From: Brevibacillus sp. SYP-B805
GTDB lineage: Bacteria > Bacillota > Bacilli > Brevibacillales > Brevibacillaceae
Assembly: GCF_011059135.1 (NCBI RefSeq)
Contig: NZ_JAALGD010000013.1
Span: 62,001-126,000, forward strand
DNA: 64,000 nucleotides
Direction of reading: 5' to 3'
Of this stretch, positions 1-7,799 are shown piece after piece. Each line of letters starts with the position of its first letter. Position 1 is the first letter of the stretch. Both the position numbers and the translations under genes were made by a program. The notes under the pieces are model-generated. The model ran no database searches. It was not told where the DNA came from and was given only the letters and a program-made list of their open reading frames with translations.

Positions 1-1
1 T

Positions 2-487
2 CATGGCTCCCATTTGGAACTGATTGCAGGGCTTGTCGTGGCGATGGCCGGGATCGCCAACCTGATCGGTTCTCCCCTGCTCGGCCGCATCGGGGACAGG
101 ATCGGGCAGCGGAAAGTGCTGATCCTGTCGTTGACGATGGCGGCGGTCACCTTTGTGCCGCAAGCATTGACACACAGCATCCTCGTCCTGCTGGTGAGCC
201 GTTTTCTGCTCGGCTTGTTTGTCGGAGGCATGCTGCCCTCGCTCAACGTGTTGGTGAAAAAGCTGGCCCCACGGCAGATGCAGGCGAAAGCGTTCGGCTT
301 CAACTCGTCCAGTCAATTTCTGGGGAACCTGTTGGGACCGCTGATCGGCAGTTCGGTTGCGGCCTCCTATGATATCCGTTATGTCTTCTATATCACCATG
401 GGCGTGCTGCTGTCCAATGCGCTTCTGATCCTGTGCAGCCGCAAGCTGGAAATCCCGGTGAGACCGGAAACCTCCCATCTCGAGTAG
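2..487 (+). CDS. MFS multidrug-type transporter, C-terminal part (5' end outside window)
   Basis: The open frame enters from the left edge, so only about the last 160 residues of a major facilitator superfamily pump are seen, roughly the C-terminal six-helix half. The hydrophobic segments are interrupted by GRIGDRIGQRK, the cytoplasmic loop motif (motif A type) repeated in the second half of MFS proteins. Drug or metabolite efflux by proton antiport is the usual role, but the substrate cannot be read. It ends in TAG 154 bp upstream of the marR gene, and a T-rich run follows the stop. The family call is secure; the subfamily is not. Confidence 0.85.
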   Translation, partial: HGSHLELIAGLVVAMAGIANLIGSPLLGRIGDRIGQRKVLILSLTMAAVTFVPQALTHSILVLLVSRFLLGLFVGGMLPSLNVLVKKLAPRQMQAKAFGFNSSSQFLGNLLGPLIGSSVAASYDIRYVFYITMGVLLSNALLILCSRKLEIPVRPETSHLE

Positions 488-521
488 ATGGTTTTTTTTT
501 CAGGAAATGAATGCCATGGGG

Positions 522-567
522 TTGACATCATTGTTTTACACCGTATATATTTAAACAGGTTAAATAT
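522..567 (+). promoter_or_regulatory. Promoter with overlapping 8-5-8 perfect inverted repeat (likely MarR operator)
   Basis: TTGACA at 522-527 and TATATT at 546-551 are spaced 18 bp. A perfect inverted repeat, ATATTTAA-ACAGG-TTAAATAT, covers 547-567, so it overlaps the -10 and the likely start of transcription of the marR-exporter operon. MarR regulators bind AT-rich dyads of this size and commonly repress their own operon. Autoregulation is inferred from position. Confidence 0.6.
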
Positions 568-640
568 TATCATCATTAGAATTTTAGTAAGAAAGATATA
601 CGACAGGCGCTCCATGCGACGCTGACAGAGGTGATTGATC

Positions 641-1117
641 ATGCAGCCAAACGATGAGATTGAAGCTAGTATCGACAGGCTTCAGCTGGCGTTCGCCAAA
701 ACCATGAGGAAATTGGGGCCGGAGCTGTCTGAACAGGAACCGGCTTTGACCGGGCCCCAATTTTTTATTTTGAACCTGCTTTCCAAAAAGGGAAGGTGCA
801 CCGTGACGGCATTGGCGGAGGAAATGCGGGTGAAGCCGAGCGCGATTACGGCCATGGTGGATCGTTTGGTGAAGCATGGGTTTGTCCTGCGGGACCGGGA
901 TGAACGGGACCGCAGAGTGGTGTATGTCCAACTATCCGGGACGGGCGCCAAGGTGTTGGAGCAGGCTGCGCAAAAGCGCAAGCAGATTATCCGGAAGTAC
1001 CTGAGCCAACTGGAACATGCGGAATTGGAATCCCTCGTCCGTATTTTTGAGAAGCTGGCTCGCATTGTCACAAGAGACTCCGCGCATGAAGATCTTGGAC
1101 AACCAGAAAAGGAGTGA
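641..1117 (+). CDS. MarR family transcriptional regulator
   Basis: A 158-residue winged-helix regulator. The central part (about residues 45-100) has the MarR pattern: CTVTALAEEMRVKPSAITAMVDRLVKHGFV as recognition-helix region, then a wing with RDERDRR. ATG 641 was chosen because AGAGGTGA lies 6 bp upstream; an in-frame TTG at 635 would overlap that site. Its stop lies 6 bp before the start of the DHA2 exporter, so the two are one operon. By analogy with EmrR and LmrA/B-type modules it probably represses the exporter and is released by a small aromatic or lipophilic ligand. The ligand is unknown. Confidence 0.88.
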   Translation: MQPNDEIEASIDRLQLAFAKTMRKLGPELSEQEPALTGPQFFILNLLSKKGRCTVTALAEEMRVKPSAITAMVDRLVKHGFVLRDRDERDRRVVYVQLSGTGAKVLEQAAQKRKQIIRKYLSQLEHAELESLVRIFEKLARIVTRDSAHEDLGQPEKE

Positions 1118-1123
1118 AGGTTG

Positions 1124-2770
1124 ATGACAGAGAAAGAAGCAGTATTCTCCGGCGATATCGGAAATGAAGAAAACAAGCGAGGCGTCCTCATTGCAGGACT
1201 TCTGATCGCGATGCTTTTCGCGGCGTTGGACAATACCATCGTCGGGACAGCCATGCCGCGCATCGTCGGCGAACTTGGCGGCTTGGGGGTCATGACGTGG
1301 CTGACCACGGCTTATTTGCTCAGTTCCACCGCCGTCGTCCCGATCGCGGGGAAACTGGCTGATATACTTGGCCGCAAAGCGGTTTACGTGGCCGGATTGG
1401 TGCTGTTTATGCTTGGTTCCGCGCTGTGCGGTGCGGCACAATCGATGACGGAGCTGATCATCTTCCGCGGTTTGCAGGGGATTGGCGGCGGCGTCATGAT
1501 GCCGATGGCCATGATTATCATCGGCGATCTGTTCACCGGCGAGCAGCGCGCCAAATGGCAGGGGATCTTTGGGGCGGTCTTTGGTCTCTCCTCCATCATT
1601 GGTCCCCAGGTGGGCGGATGGATTGTAGACGCGGCCAACTGGCGATGGGTGTTTTACATCAATCTGCCGGTCGGGATTCTCGCCACGGTATTGATCGCGT
1701 TGGGGCTGCGCAGCCATTCCGCAAAGGATGCTCCCAAGATTGACGTTTGGGGCATGGTTACCATGATCGTCGGGGTGGTCAGCCTGCTGTTGGCCTTGAC
1801 ATTGGGCGGGAAAGACTACGCCTGGACATCCTGGCAGGAACTCTCGCTCTTTGCATTATCCCTGGTCTCTCTCGCTGCATTTGTCATCGTGGAATCCAAA
1901 GTGAGCGATCCCATTCTGCCGCTGCGCCTCTTTCAAAACAGAACGTTTACCCTGATCAACGGCATCGGGTTTCTGATGGCTGTCGGCATGTTTGGGGCGA
2001 TCATGTTTGTTCCGCTGTTTATGCAGGGGATCGTGGGCATCAGCGCCTCTTCGTCCGGCACGATCATGCTTCCGCTGATGCTCTCCATGATGGCCATGAG
2101 CATCCTGGGCGGCAGGATGGTGCGCAAAATCGGGGCACGTACCCAGATGATGGCCGGCATGCTCATCATGGGGGCAGGCTTCTGGCTCTTATCCACCATG
2201 GGGATGGACACGTCGAAAATGACGGCGATGGGCTACATGATTGTACTGGGACTGGGAATGGGGCTGGTGATGCCGATTACGACGCTGGCCCTGCAGGAGG
2301 CGTTTCCCAAATCGGAACTCGGGGTGGTCACCTCCTCCAGCCAATTCTTCCGGCAGATTGGCGGAACTTTTGGGGCGACGATTCTGGGAGCGATCATGAA
2401 TCATCAATCCACCAACCTGCTGACCGATCGGCTGGTTCCCTATCTGGAGAAGCTCCCGCCGAAGGCCCATGGCATGGTGGATCAGTTTGAATCCATGATT
2501 CAGACCAATCCACAGGGCTTGTATTCCATGCTGTTGAGCCCGGAAGCCCTGCAAAAGATTCCGGCAGCGATCCGGGATACCTTGCTGCCGATTTTGAAAA
2601 CATCCATGGTGGAGACGCTGCACCATGTGTTTCTGTACGGGATGGGATTTGTGCTGTTGGGGGCGGTTCTTACCCTCTTCCTCAGAAAAGTCAAGATAGC
2701 CGCAGATGGAAAGCAAACGAGTCCGGCCGACAAGGAAGCAGCGTCTTCGATCCAACAGGAAATGGTGTGA
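1124..2770 (+). CDS. DHA2 family (EmrB/LmrB-like, 14-TM) multidrug efflux MFS transporter
   Basis: A 548-residue inner-membrane drug:proton antiporter. The N-terminus carries LDNTIVGTAMPRIVGELGG, the signature of the 14-helix DHA2 family (motif D1). GKLADILGRK (motif A) and SSIIGPQVGGW (antiporter motif C) follow. ATG 1124 has AAGGAGTG upstream; the TTG just before it (1121) is less likely. It is the second gene of the marR operon. A loop of about 75 residues with few hydrophobic stretches lies before the last helix, as in LmrB-like pumps. A strong hairpin terminator follows. Substrates are unknown; resistance is inference. Confidence 0.9.
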   Translation: MTEKEAVFSGDIGNEENKRGVLIAGLLIAMLFAALDNTIVGTAMPRIVGELGGLGVMTWLTTAYLLSSTAVVPIAGKLADILGRKAVYVAGLVLFMLGSALCGAAQSMTELIIFRGLQGIGGGVMMPMAMIIIGDLFTGEQRAKWQGIFGAVFGLSSIIGPQVGGWIVDAANWRWVFYINLPVGILATVLIALGLRSHSAKDAPKIDVWGMVTMIVGVVSLLLALTLGGKDYAWTSWQELSLFALSLVSLAAFVIVESKVSDPILPLRLFQNRTFTLINGIGFLMAVGMFGAIMFVPLFMQGIVGISASSSGTIMLPLMLSMMAMSILGGRMVRKIGARTQMMAGMLIMGAGFWLLSTMGMDTSKMTAMGYMIVLGLGMGLVMPITTLALQEAFPKSELGVVTSSSQFFRQIGGTFGATILGAIMNHQSTNLLTDRLVPYLEKLPPKAHGMVDQFESMIQTNPQGLYSMLLSPEALQKIPAAIRDTLLPILKTSMVETLHHVFLYGMGFVLLGAVLTLFLRKVKIAADGKQTSPADKEAASSIQQEMV

Positions 2771-2784
2771 ACGCCAACAATCAG

Positions 2785-2826
2785 GCATCCCGTTTCACTG
2801 TCATAGTGGGGCGGGATGCTTCTTTT
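2785..2826 (+). terminator. Intrinsic terminator after the MarR-DHA2 operon
   Basis: Stem GCATCCCG (2785-2792) pairs with CGGGATGC (2812-2819), with an inner CACT/AGTG extension, followed by TCTTTTTC. Confidence 0.8.
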
Positions 2827-2911
2827 TCATGTAAACATGTGCGGAAGGAATTTTTTCCATCCTCTTTTTGTAGTATAGTTCCAGTAGGACAGAGAAAGGG
2901 AGGAGGAGCTT

Positions 2912-3739
2912 ATGGCAAAGCATATTGCGGACTATACGGTACTGAACAATGGGGTGAAGATGCCCTGGTTTGGACTTGGGGTGTGGAAGACCAAGGAAGG
3001 GGAGGAAGTGGAATACGCCGTTTCCACGGCCCTGCGCCTTGGGTACCGCAGCATCGATACGGCGGCCATCTACGGGAATGAGGCCGGCGTGGGGAAGGCG
3101 ATTCAGCGGAGCGGTATCCCCCGCGAGGAGATCTTTCTTACAACCAAGGTGTGGAACGCGGATCAAGGGTATGATGCGACGCTGCGGGCTTTTGAAGAGA
3201 GCCGCCAAAAACTGGGCGTCTCCTATGTCGATCTCTATCTGATTCACTGGCCCGTCAAAGGGAAGTACAAGGAAACGTGGAAAGCCCTTGAAAAGCTGTA
3301 CAAGGACGGCGTGGTCCGGGCCATCGGGGTCAGCAACTTCCAGATCCATCATCTGCAGGACCTGATGGCGGACAGCGAAGTGGTCCCCGCGGTGAATCAG
3401 GTGGAATATCATCCGCTGCTGACCCAAAAAGAGCTGCTGGCGTTCTGCCGGGATTACCGGATCCAACTGGAGGCGTGGAGCCCGTTGATGCAGGGCAACC
3501 TCGACCTGCCGCTGCTGAAGGAACTCGGCCAAAAATACGGAAAAACCCCCGCCCAGATTGTGCTGCGCTGGGATCTGCAAAATGGCGTGGTTACCATTCC
3601 CAAATCGGTCAACGAGAACCGGCTGAAGGAAAACGCCGATATCTTCGACTTCGAGCTCAGCCAGGAAGATATGGAAAAAATCGGCCAGCTGAACGAAAAC
3701 AAGCGATTCGGCCCCGATCCGGACAATTTCAACTTCTAA
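2912..3739 (+). CDS. Aldo/keto reductase (YvgN/YtbE-like)
   Basis: A 275-residue NADPH-dependent (beta/alpha)8-barrel oxidoreductase that reduces aldehydes and ketones in the cytoplasm. The catalytic tetrad is visible: D49 and Y54 in [10 protein letters not shown]79 in TTKVWN and H112 in LIHWP. The NADP-binding end carries [13 protein letters not shown]. Length equals the 270-280 of bacterial AKR5-type enzymes such as B. subtilis YvgN (methylglyoxal reductase). ATG 2912 follows GGGAGGAGG. It is monocistronic: its own hairpin terminator follows at 3745. Physiological substrate is not readable; methylglyoxal detoxification is a family-based guess. Confidence 0.92.
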   Translation: MAKHIADYTVLNNGVKMPWFGLGVWKTKEGEEVEYAVSTALRLGYRSIDTAAIYGNEAGVGKAIQRSGIPREEIFLTTKVWNADQGYDATLRAFEESRQKLGVSYVDLYLIHWPVKGKYKETWKALEKLYKDGVVRAIGVSNFQIHHLQDLMADSEVVPAVNQVEYHPLLTQKELLAFCRDYRIQLEAWSPLMQGNLDLPLLKELGQKYGKTPAQIVLRWDLQNGVVTIPKSVNENRLKENADIFDFELSQEDMEKIGQLNENKRFGPDPDNFNF

Positions 3740-3744
3740 GTCAA

Positions 3745-3766
3745 AAACACGGCTTCTGCCGTGTTT
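3745..3766 (+). terminator. Hairpin terminator after aldo/keto reductase; first of two identical copies
   Basis: AAACACGGC / GCCGTGTTT with a TTCT loop, right after the stop codon. The 20 bases at 3747-3766 recur exactly at 4019-4038. Confidence 0.7.
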
Positions 3767-4018
3767 CAGACTGAAGACAAACTTCTGTTTGGGGCATGGA
3801 GGAATGGGGCCAGGCGAGCTCCTTTGACGACCGACTCAGCGGAGAAACAAAGACGCGGGGTCCCAAGGGGAGTGAGTCTCACATCGCTGAGGCGCCCAGA
3901 TGTTGAGCCCCCTGCCCGCGTCGCGTTTCGAAGCGGACAAAAGTCCACTTCCTCGCGGGTCGTCAAGAGAGCGAGCAGGAACCATTACTCATGATCGACC
4001 GACTTTGTCTGAACACTG
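3767..4018. repeat. About 252-bp MITE-like palindromic element between duplicated terminator hairpins (family B, copy 1)
   Basis: No convincing gene is present. The ends are imperfect inverted repeats: CAGACTGAAGACAAACTT (3767) against the complement of GACTTTGTCTGAACACTG (4001-4018), 12 of 18 matching. Nested inside are CTCCTTTGACGACC (3819-3832) against GGTCGTCAAGAGAG (3958-3971), 12 of 14, and GACGCGGG (3852-3859) against CCCGCGTC (3915-3922), 8 of 8. The segment could therefore fold into one long stem. It is flanked by a 20-bp direct duplication of the terminator hairpin, as if inserted in it. Its right half resembles 41510-41597, and its end shares GACTTTGTCT with the palindrome at 25330-25636. 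Confidence 0.6.
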
Positions 4019-4042
4019 ACACGGCTTCTGCCGTGTTTTTTT
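4019..4042 (+). terminator. Second copy of the ACACGGC hairpin, with U tract
   Basis: ACACGGC/GCCGTGT with TTCT loop followed by seven T. It is identical over 20 bp to 3747-3766 and is probably the distal half of the original terminator, separated by the element at 3767-4018. Confidence 0.7.
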
Positions 4043-4108
4043 GATGGGCACCACCCCGCTTCCTTCCACATACGATATCAAAAATATCTTTACGAGGAGT
4101 AACGACGC

Positions 4109-5965
4109 ATGTGGAAGGAACAGGATGTCATCTATTGGTACCACGTTGCCAATGCGCAGGTGAAAGCGGGCATGCTGACCAAGGCGAAAGAGTCAATAGC
4201 CGTGGCGAAAGGGATCATCCACGAGCTGCGGACGACGCTTCAGCCAGCCGCTCCCCTTCTCTATCCCGCATCGCTCAGCACGGTCCATGGGGTCAAATGG
4301 GGCTATATCGATGACAAGGGGCGGTTTGCCATTTCCCCCCGCTTTGAATATGCCGAGGAGTTTCAGCCAAACGGGCTTGCCGTTGTGCAGCTGAACGGCA
4401 GAAACGGTTTGATCAACCGCAGCGGAAGCTTTGTGGTACAACCTGTCTACAGCACCATTACCCGGTTCTCCGAGGGGCGGGCTGCGGTATTGAAGGAAAA
4501 CGAGGGGTTTCAGGTGATCGACGAAAGCGGCAACATCCTCACGCCCCAACCGTACGCCTATATCGGGAGGTACCAGGAGGGGAAAGCCTTGTTTTCGCAG
4601 ACGGATGCGGAAGGCCGGAGCCTGTACGGGTATCTGGACCGGCGGGGGCAGGAAGCGATACCGGCGCAGTTTGCCTCGGGGGGAGACTTTGCGGACGGCA
4701 GGGCGGTCGTGCAGATCAAAGAGGGGGAATTCGCCCTGATCGGCCGCGGCGGTGAACGGCTTCAGACCTATCCGTACGCCTTCGTAGGGCCGCTGGGCGA
4801 TGGGCTGCTGGCTTTCCAGGAGAAGAGCGATGGGCCTCACGGATACCTGGATGAAAAGGGAACGGTTGTGATTCCGCCCCAGTACACCTCGGCGCTGCCT
4901 TTTGAACAGGGAAGGGCCGTTGTAAATGTGTCAACAGATCCCCTCCACAATCAATACGGATTGATAGACAAAAAAGGGAACTTTCTCATCAAGCCGGCAT
5001 ACAACGATATTCAGCTGCTGGGGGAGGGAAGGGTCGCAGTCGGGAAAGCAAAGAGACCAGACCAGCCGTATGTTGGTTCGATCTATGCGATTGCCACTAC
5101 CAACGGCCGTTTTCTGAGCGACTTTCTGTACCGTGACGTGACAAACTACCGGAACGGCTACGCTTCGGCCAATAACGGCAGCCGCACCTTTTTTCTTGAC
5201 CGCAGCGGGAAGATCGCCAAAAACCTGCCGATGGTGGGCGGAGCGGGCACGTTATCCGTGGCGGGCGGCTTGATCAGGGCTGCGGTTGATCTGCGGGTCT
5301 CCTATTATGACCGGAAAGGTCGGCTGGTCTGGAGACAGAATACCGTCATTCCGCTGTCAGGTCCGTATCGGGTCAGAGAGAGAAAGTTCGCGCCAAACAA
5401 CGATTATATACTCTACTATCCGCAGATCGAAGGCATGGCGGACAGGGCCGCGCAGGAGCGGGTGAATCAGCGGTTGAAAGAGCTGGCGCAGGTGAAACCG
5501 ATCGCTCCCGACCAACAGCTGGATTCCAGCTATTCCGGTGACTTTTCCGTGGCGTTTTTCCGGGATCACCTGGTGGTGCTTGAACTGACGGGGTATCAGT
5601 ATCCGTTCGGTGCCGCTCACGGCATGCCCTCCATGATCTATGCCCATGTGGATCTGCAGACGGGAAGGATCTATCGGCTGAAGGATCTGTTCAAGCCCAA
5701 CAGCAACTACGTCCAGGTGCTCAGCGATATCGTCGGGGAGCAGATCAGGAACGATTCGAAGTATTCCTATGTGTTTCCGGACAGCTATCACGGCATCCAG
5801 CCGGATCAGCCTTTTTATGTCACGGCAGATGCGCTTCATCTCTACTTTGCCCCTTATGAAATCGCCCCGTTTGCCGCAGGCTTTCCGACATTCCGCATCC
5901 CCTACAGGGAGATCATGCCCATCATTGATACAAGCGGCCCGTTTTGGCAGTCTTTTCACGCGTAA
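4109..5965 (+). CDS. WG-repeat protein with C-terminal DUF3298/RsiV-like domain
   Basis: A 618-residue protein. From about residue 68 to 310 it is built from WG (KWG-type) repeats such as KWGYIDDKGRFAISPRFEYAEEF, YGYLDRRGQEAIPAQF and HGYLDEKGTVVIPPQY. The last 190 residues (YPQIEGMADRAAQERVNQRL, then the GAAHGMPSMIYAHVDLQTGR segment) fit DUF3298, the extracellular domain of PdaC and RsiV. Such proteins are normally exported, yet the frame starts MWKEQDVIYWYH with no signal peptide or anchor. The N-terminus (residues 1-50) reads like the end of a helical domain. ATG 4109 has GAGGAG upstream. Either the protein is cytoplasmic or the 5' part of the gene was lost where the palindromic element now sits. 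Function unknown. Confidence 0.8.
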   Translation: MWKEQDVIYWYHVANAQVKAGMLTKAKESIAVAKGIIHELRTTLQPAAPLLYPASLSTVHGVKWGYIDDKGRFAISPRFEYAEEFQPNGLAVVQLNGRNGLINRSGSFVVQPVYSTITRFSEGRAAVLKENEGFQVIDESGNILTPQPYAYIGRYQEGKALFSQTDAEGRSLYGYLDRRGQEAIPAQFASGGDFADGRAVVQIKEGEFALIGRGGERLQTYPYAFVGPLGDGLLAFQEKSDGPHGYLDEKGTVVIPPQYTSALPFEQGRAVVNVSTDPLHNQYGLIDKKGNFLIKPAYNDIQLLGEGRVAVGKAKRPDQPYVGSIYAIATTNGRFLSDFLYRDVTNYRNGYASANNGSRTFFLDRSGKIAKNLPMVGGAGTLSVAGGLIRAAVDLRVSYYDRKGRLVWRQNTVIPLSGPYRVRERKFAPNNDYILYYPQIEGMADRAAQERVNQRLKELAQVKPIAPDQQLDSSYSGDFSVAFFRDHLVVLELTGYQYPFGAAHGMPSMIYAHVDLQTGRIYRLKDLFKPNSNYVQVLSDIVGEQIRNDSKYSYVFPDSYHGIQPDQPFYVTADALHLYFAPYEIAPFAAGFPTFRIPYREIMPIIDTSGPFWQSFHA

Positions 5966-5981
5966 ATGCCTCAAAGGTCAT

Positions 5982-6004
5982 CCGTCATCGGACGGCCTTT
6001 TCTC
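5982..6004 (+). terminator. Probable terminator after WG-repeat gene
   Basis: CCGTC-ATCG-GACGG stem, extended by AGG/CCT with a bulge, followed by TTTTCTCTT. Confidence 0.55.
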
Positions 6005-6066
6005 TTGTACGGCCGCTCCGTTTCTCCTATAGTGAAGGCAAGACGGAGGAGAAAAGGAGGACGCGG

Positions 6067-6951
6067 ATGTCCCATCTTGCTTACGCTGTCGGCTATTCGT
6101 CGGATGACGCCATGCGGGAAAAGCTGTACCCGCTGTTTGAACAGGTTTTTGGCATTGAGGTGTCGATACTCGCCGATTTCCATCGGCGGGGGTTTTGGAA
6201 TCCTACGTATCGGCCGTATACGTTTTTTGATGGCGAGGCTGCCGTTGCGAATGTCTCCATGTTCACCCTGCCTCTGATGGTGCAGGGGAGCGTGCGGAAA
6301 GCCGCCGGCATCCAATCCGTGATGACACATCCGGAGTACCGGGGAAAGGGGCTGATGAAGCAGCTGTTCCGCAGGATGCTGGAAGAGATCGACCAGGCTT
6401 TTGATGCCTCCTTTCTGCTGACCGATCAACCGGAGTTGTACAAGCCATTCGGCTTTCGGGTGGTGCAGGAGTATACGTTTGCGGCACCGATCGGACATTT
6501 CCCCAAACAGGAGGGAGATGCCGTACGAAAACTGGATGCTTTTGCGAAAAACGATCTGCGGTGGATCCGGGAACGCTTTGCCCGGCATCAGCCGCTCTCC
6601 TGGCGCTTTGCGCCTGTTGGGTACGCATCATCCTTTTTCCTGAACATGTACCATCCCGCTTATCAAAAAAAGCTGTATGCTGCGGATGATCTGGGCGTGA
6701 TCGTCGTCTATGAGGTAGAAGAAGAAACGCTGCGCCTGTACGATTGTATCGGGGAAAATCTCCCGCCGTTGGAAGCGTTGTGCTCCCGCATTCCGGAGCC
6801 TTTTTCCCGCATCGAGTTTCATTTTCCGCCCGATCGCTTCCACGGGGCGGCTGAACCTGTCCCGGCGCAGAAGAGGAACCTTCTGATGGTGAGAGGACGC
6901 TTTGAGTTGGACAACCTTCCGTTGAGACTGCCGATCACGGCCGCCTTCTGA
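6067..6951 (+). CDS. GNAT acetyltransferase, Eis-like
   Basis: A 294-residue acyl-CoA N-acyltransferase. The acetyl-CoA loop is MTHPEYRGKGLMKQLFRRML (about residues 82-101), with the R-x-x-G-x-G pattern as RGKG. The pattern LLTDQPELYKPFGFR that follows is typical of the Eis/YdaF-like group, in which a second GNAT-like and a C-terminal domain follow. ATG 6067 lies 6 bp after AAAAGGAGG; the same frame is open further upstream but without a ribosome site. It is convergent with the fumarate reductase operon. Acetyl acceptor unknown; Eis relatives act on amines such as aminoglycosides, but nothing here shows that. Confidence 0.82.
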   Translation: MSHLAYAVGYSSDDAMREKLYPLFEQVFGIEVSILADFHRRGFWNPTYRPYTFFDGEAAVANVSMFTLPLMVQGSVRKAAGIQSVMTHPEYRGKGLMKQLFRRMLEEIDQAFDASFLLTDQPELYKPFGFRVVQEYTFAAPIGHFPKQEGDAVRKLDAFAKNDLRWIRERFARHQPLSWRFAPVGYASSFFLNMYHPAYQKKLYAADDLGVIVVYEVEEETLRLYDCIGENLPPLEALCSRIPEPFSRIEFHFPPDRFHGAAEPVPAQKRNLLMVRGRFELDNLPLRLPITAAF

Positions 6952-6972
6952 CGGAGAAGGGGATATGTCAAA

Positions 6973-7007
6973 ACGCTGTCTTCCTGCACGCACAAGGAAG
7001 ACAGCGT
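6973..7007. terminator. 13-bp hairpin between convergent genes
   Basis: ACGCTGTCTTCCT (6973-6985) pairs perfectly with AGGAAGACAGCGT (6995-7007). There is no clear U tract on either strand, so termination strength is uncertain. Confidence 0.5.
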
Positions 7008-7041
7008 ATGGGAGACGACGGCCGCCTGCACGCGATGGCCG

Positions 7042-7770
7042 CTATCGTTTCCAGCCGGCAACCGCCATTTTCCTGCGGACGTAGGCGAGCTGCCCCTGCA
7101 GCGGGATGCCGATCGGGCAGTTATCATCGCAAGCCATCAGCCCGATGCAGCCGAAGATGCCGTCCTCCGACCCGACCACATCGAAGTACTGCTGGTCGCT
7201 CCGCTCGTCACGAGGGTCCACCATGAAGCGGGCGACACGGTTGACGCCCGCCGCCCCGATGAAGCCTGGCTTGATGTTGGCGGTCGCGCAGCCGCCGATG
7301 CAGCAGCCGCATTCGATGCAGCGTTCCGCCTCGTAGATCGCCAGGGCCGTGTCATTGCTCATGCGTTCTTCCTCGGCCATCGGGTCAAAGCGCTTTTCCG
7401 TATGCACCCAGGCTTCCGTCCGCAGGGAGACGTGGCGGAACCAGGTGCCCGTATCCACCGAGAGATCCCCGAGCAGTTGGAAGACCGGGAGCGGCATGAG
7501 CGAAATGCGGTCCGGCAGGTCCTTGGTCAGGGTCTTGCAGGCCAGGGTCGGCTTGCCGTTGATCAGCATGCCGCAGGAGCCGCAGATGCCGGCCCGGCAG
7601 ACGAAATCAAATTTTAACGTGGGGTCCTGCTCTTCCCGAATCTTGTTCAGGGCGATGAACAGGGTCATGCCGGGCTCTTCCGGCAGCACGTAGCTTTGTG
7701 TCCGGGGCTTGGCGTCGGGCTCCTCCGGGTTGTACCGGAAAATGTGAAAGGTTAATTGCCGCTGACTCAT
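7042..7770 (-). CDS. frdB: Fumarate reductase/succinate dehydrogenase iron-sulfur subunit
   Basis: A 242-residue electron-transfer subunit between the flavoprotein and the membrane cytochrome b. The plant-ferredoxin [2Fe-2S] site is CRAGICGSCGMLINGKPTLAC. The two C-terminal bacterial ferredoxin clusters are CIECGCCIGGC and CIGLMACDDNCPIGIP (Cys-Pro for the 3Fe-4S/4Fe-4S pair). ATG 7770 was chosen for GGAGGGG 6 bp upstream; the frame is open 27 bp further. It is the last gene of the operon, 29 bp after frdA. Overall the sequence resembles the Wolinella/epsilonproteobacterial FrdB type as well as other type B enzymes. Confidence 0.93.
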   Translation of the reverse strand: MSQRQLTFHIFRYNPEEPDAKPRTQSYVLPEEPGMTLFIALNKIREEQDPTLKFDFVCRAGICGSCGMLINGKPTLACKTLTKDLPDRISLMPLPVFQLLGDLSVDTGTWFRHVSLRTEAWVHTEKRFDPMAEEERMSNDTALAIYEAERCIECGCCIGGCATANIKPGFIGAAGVNRVARFMVDPRDERSDQQYFDVVGSEDGIFGCIGLMACDDNCPIGIPLQGQLAYVRRKMAVAGWKR

Positions 7771-7799
7771 CGTTTCCCCTCCGTTCCTGTTCCTCACGG

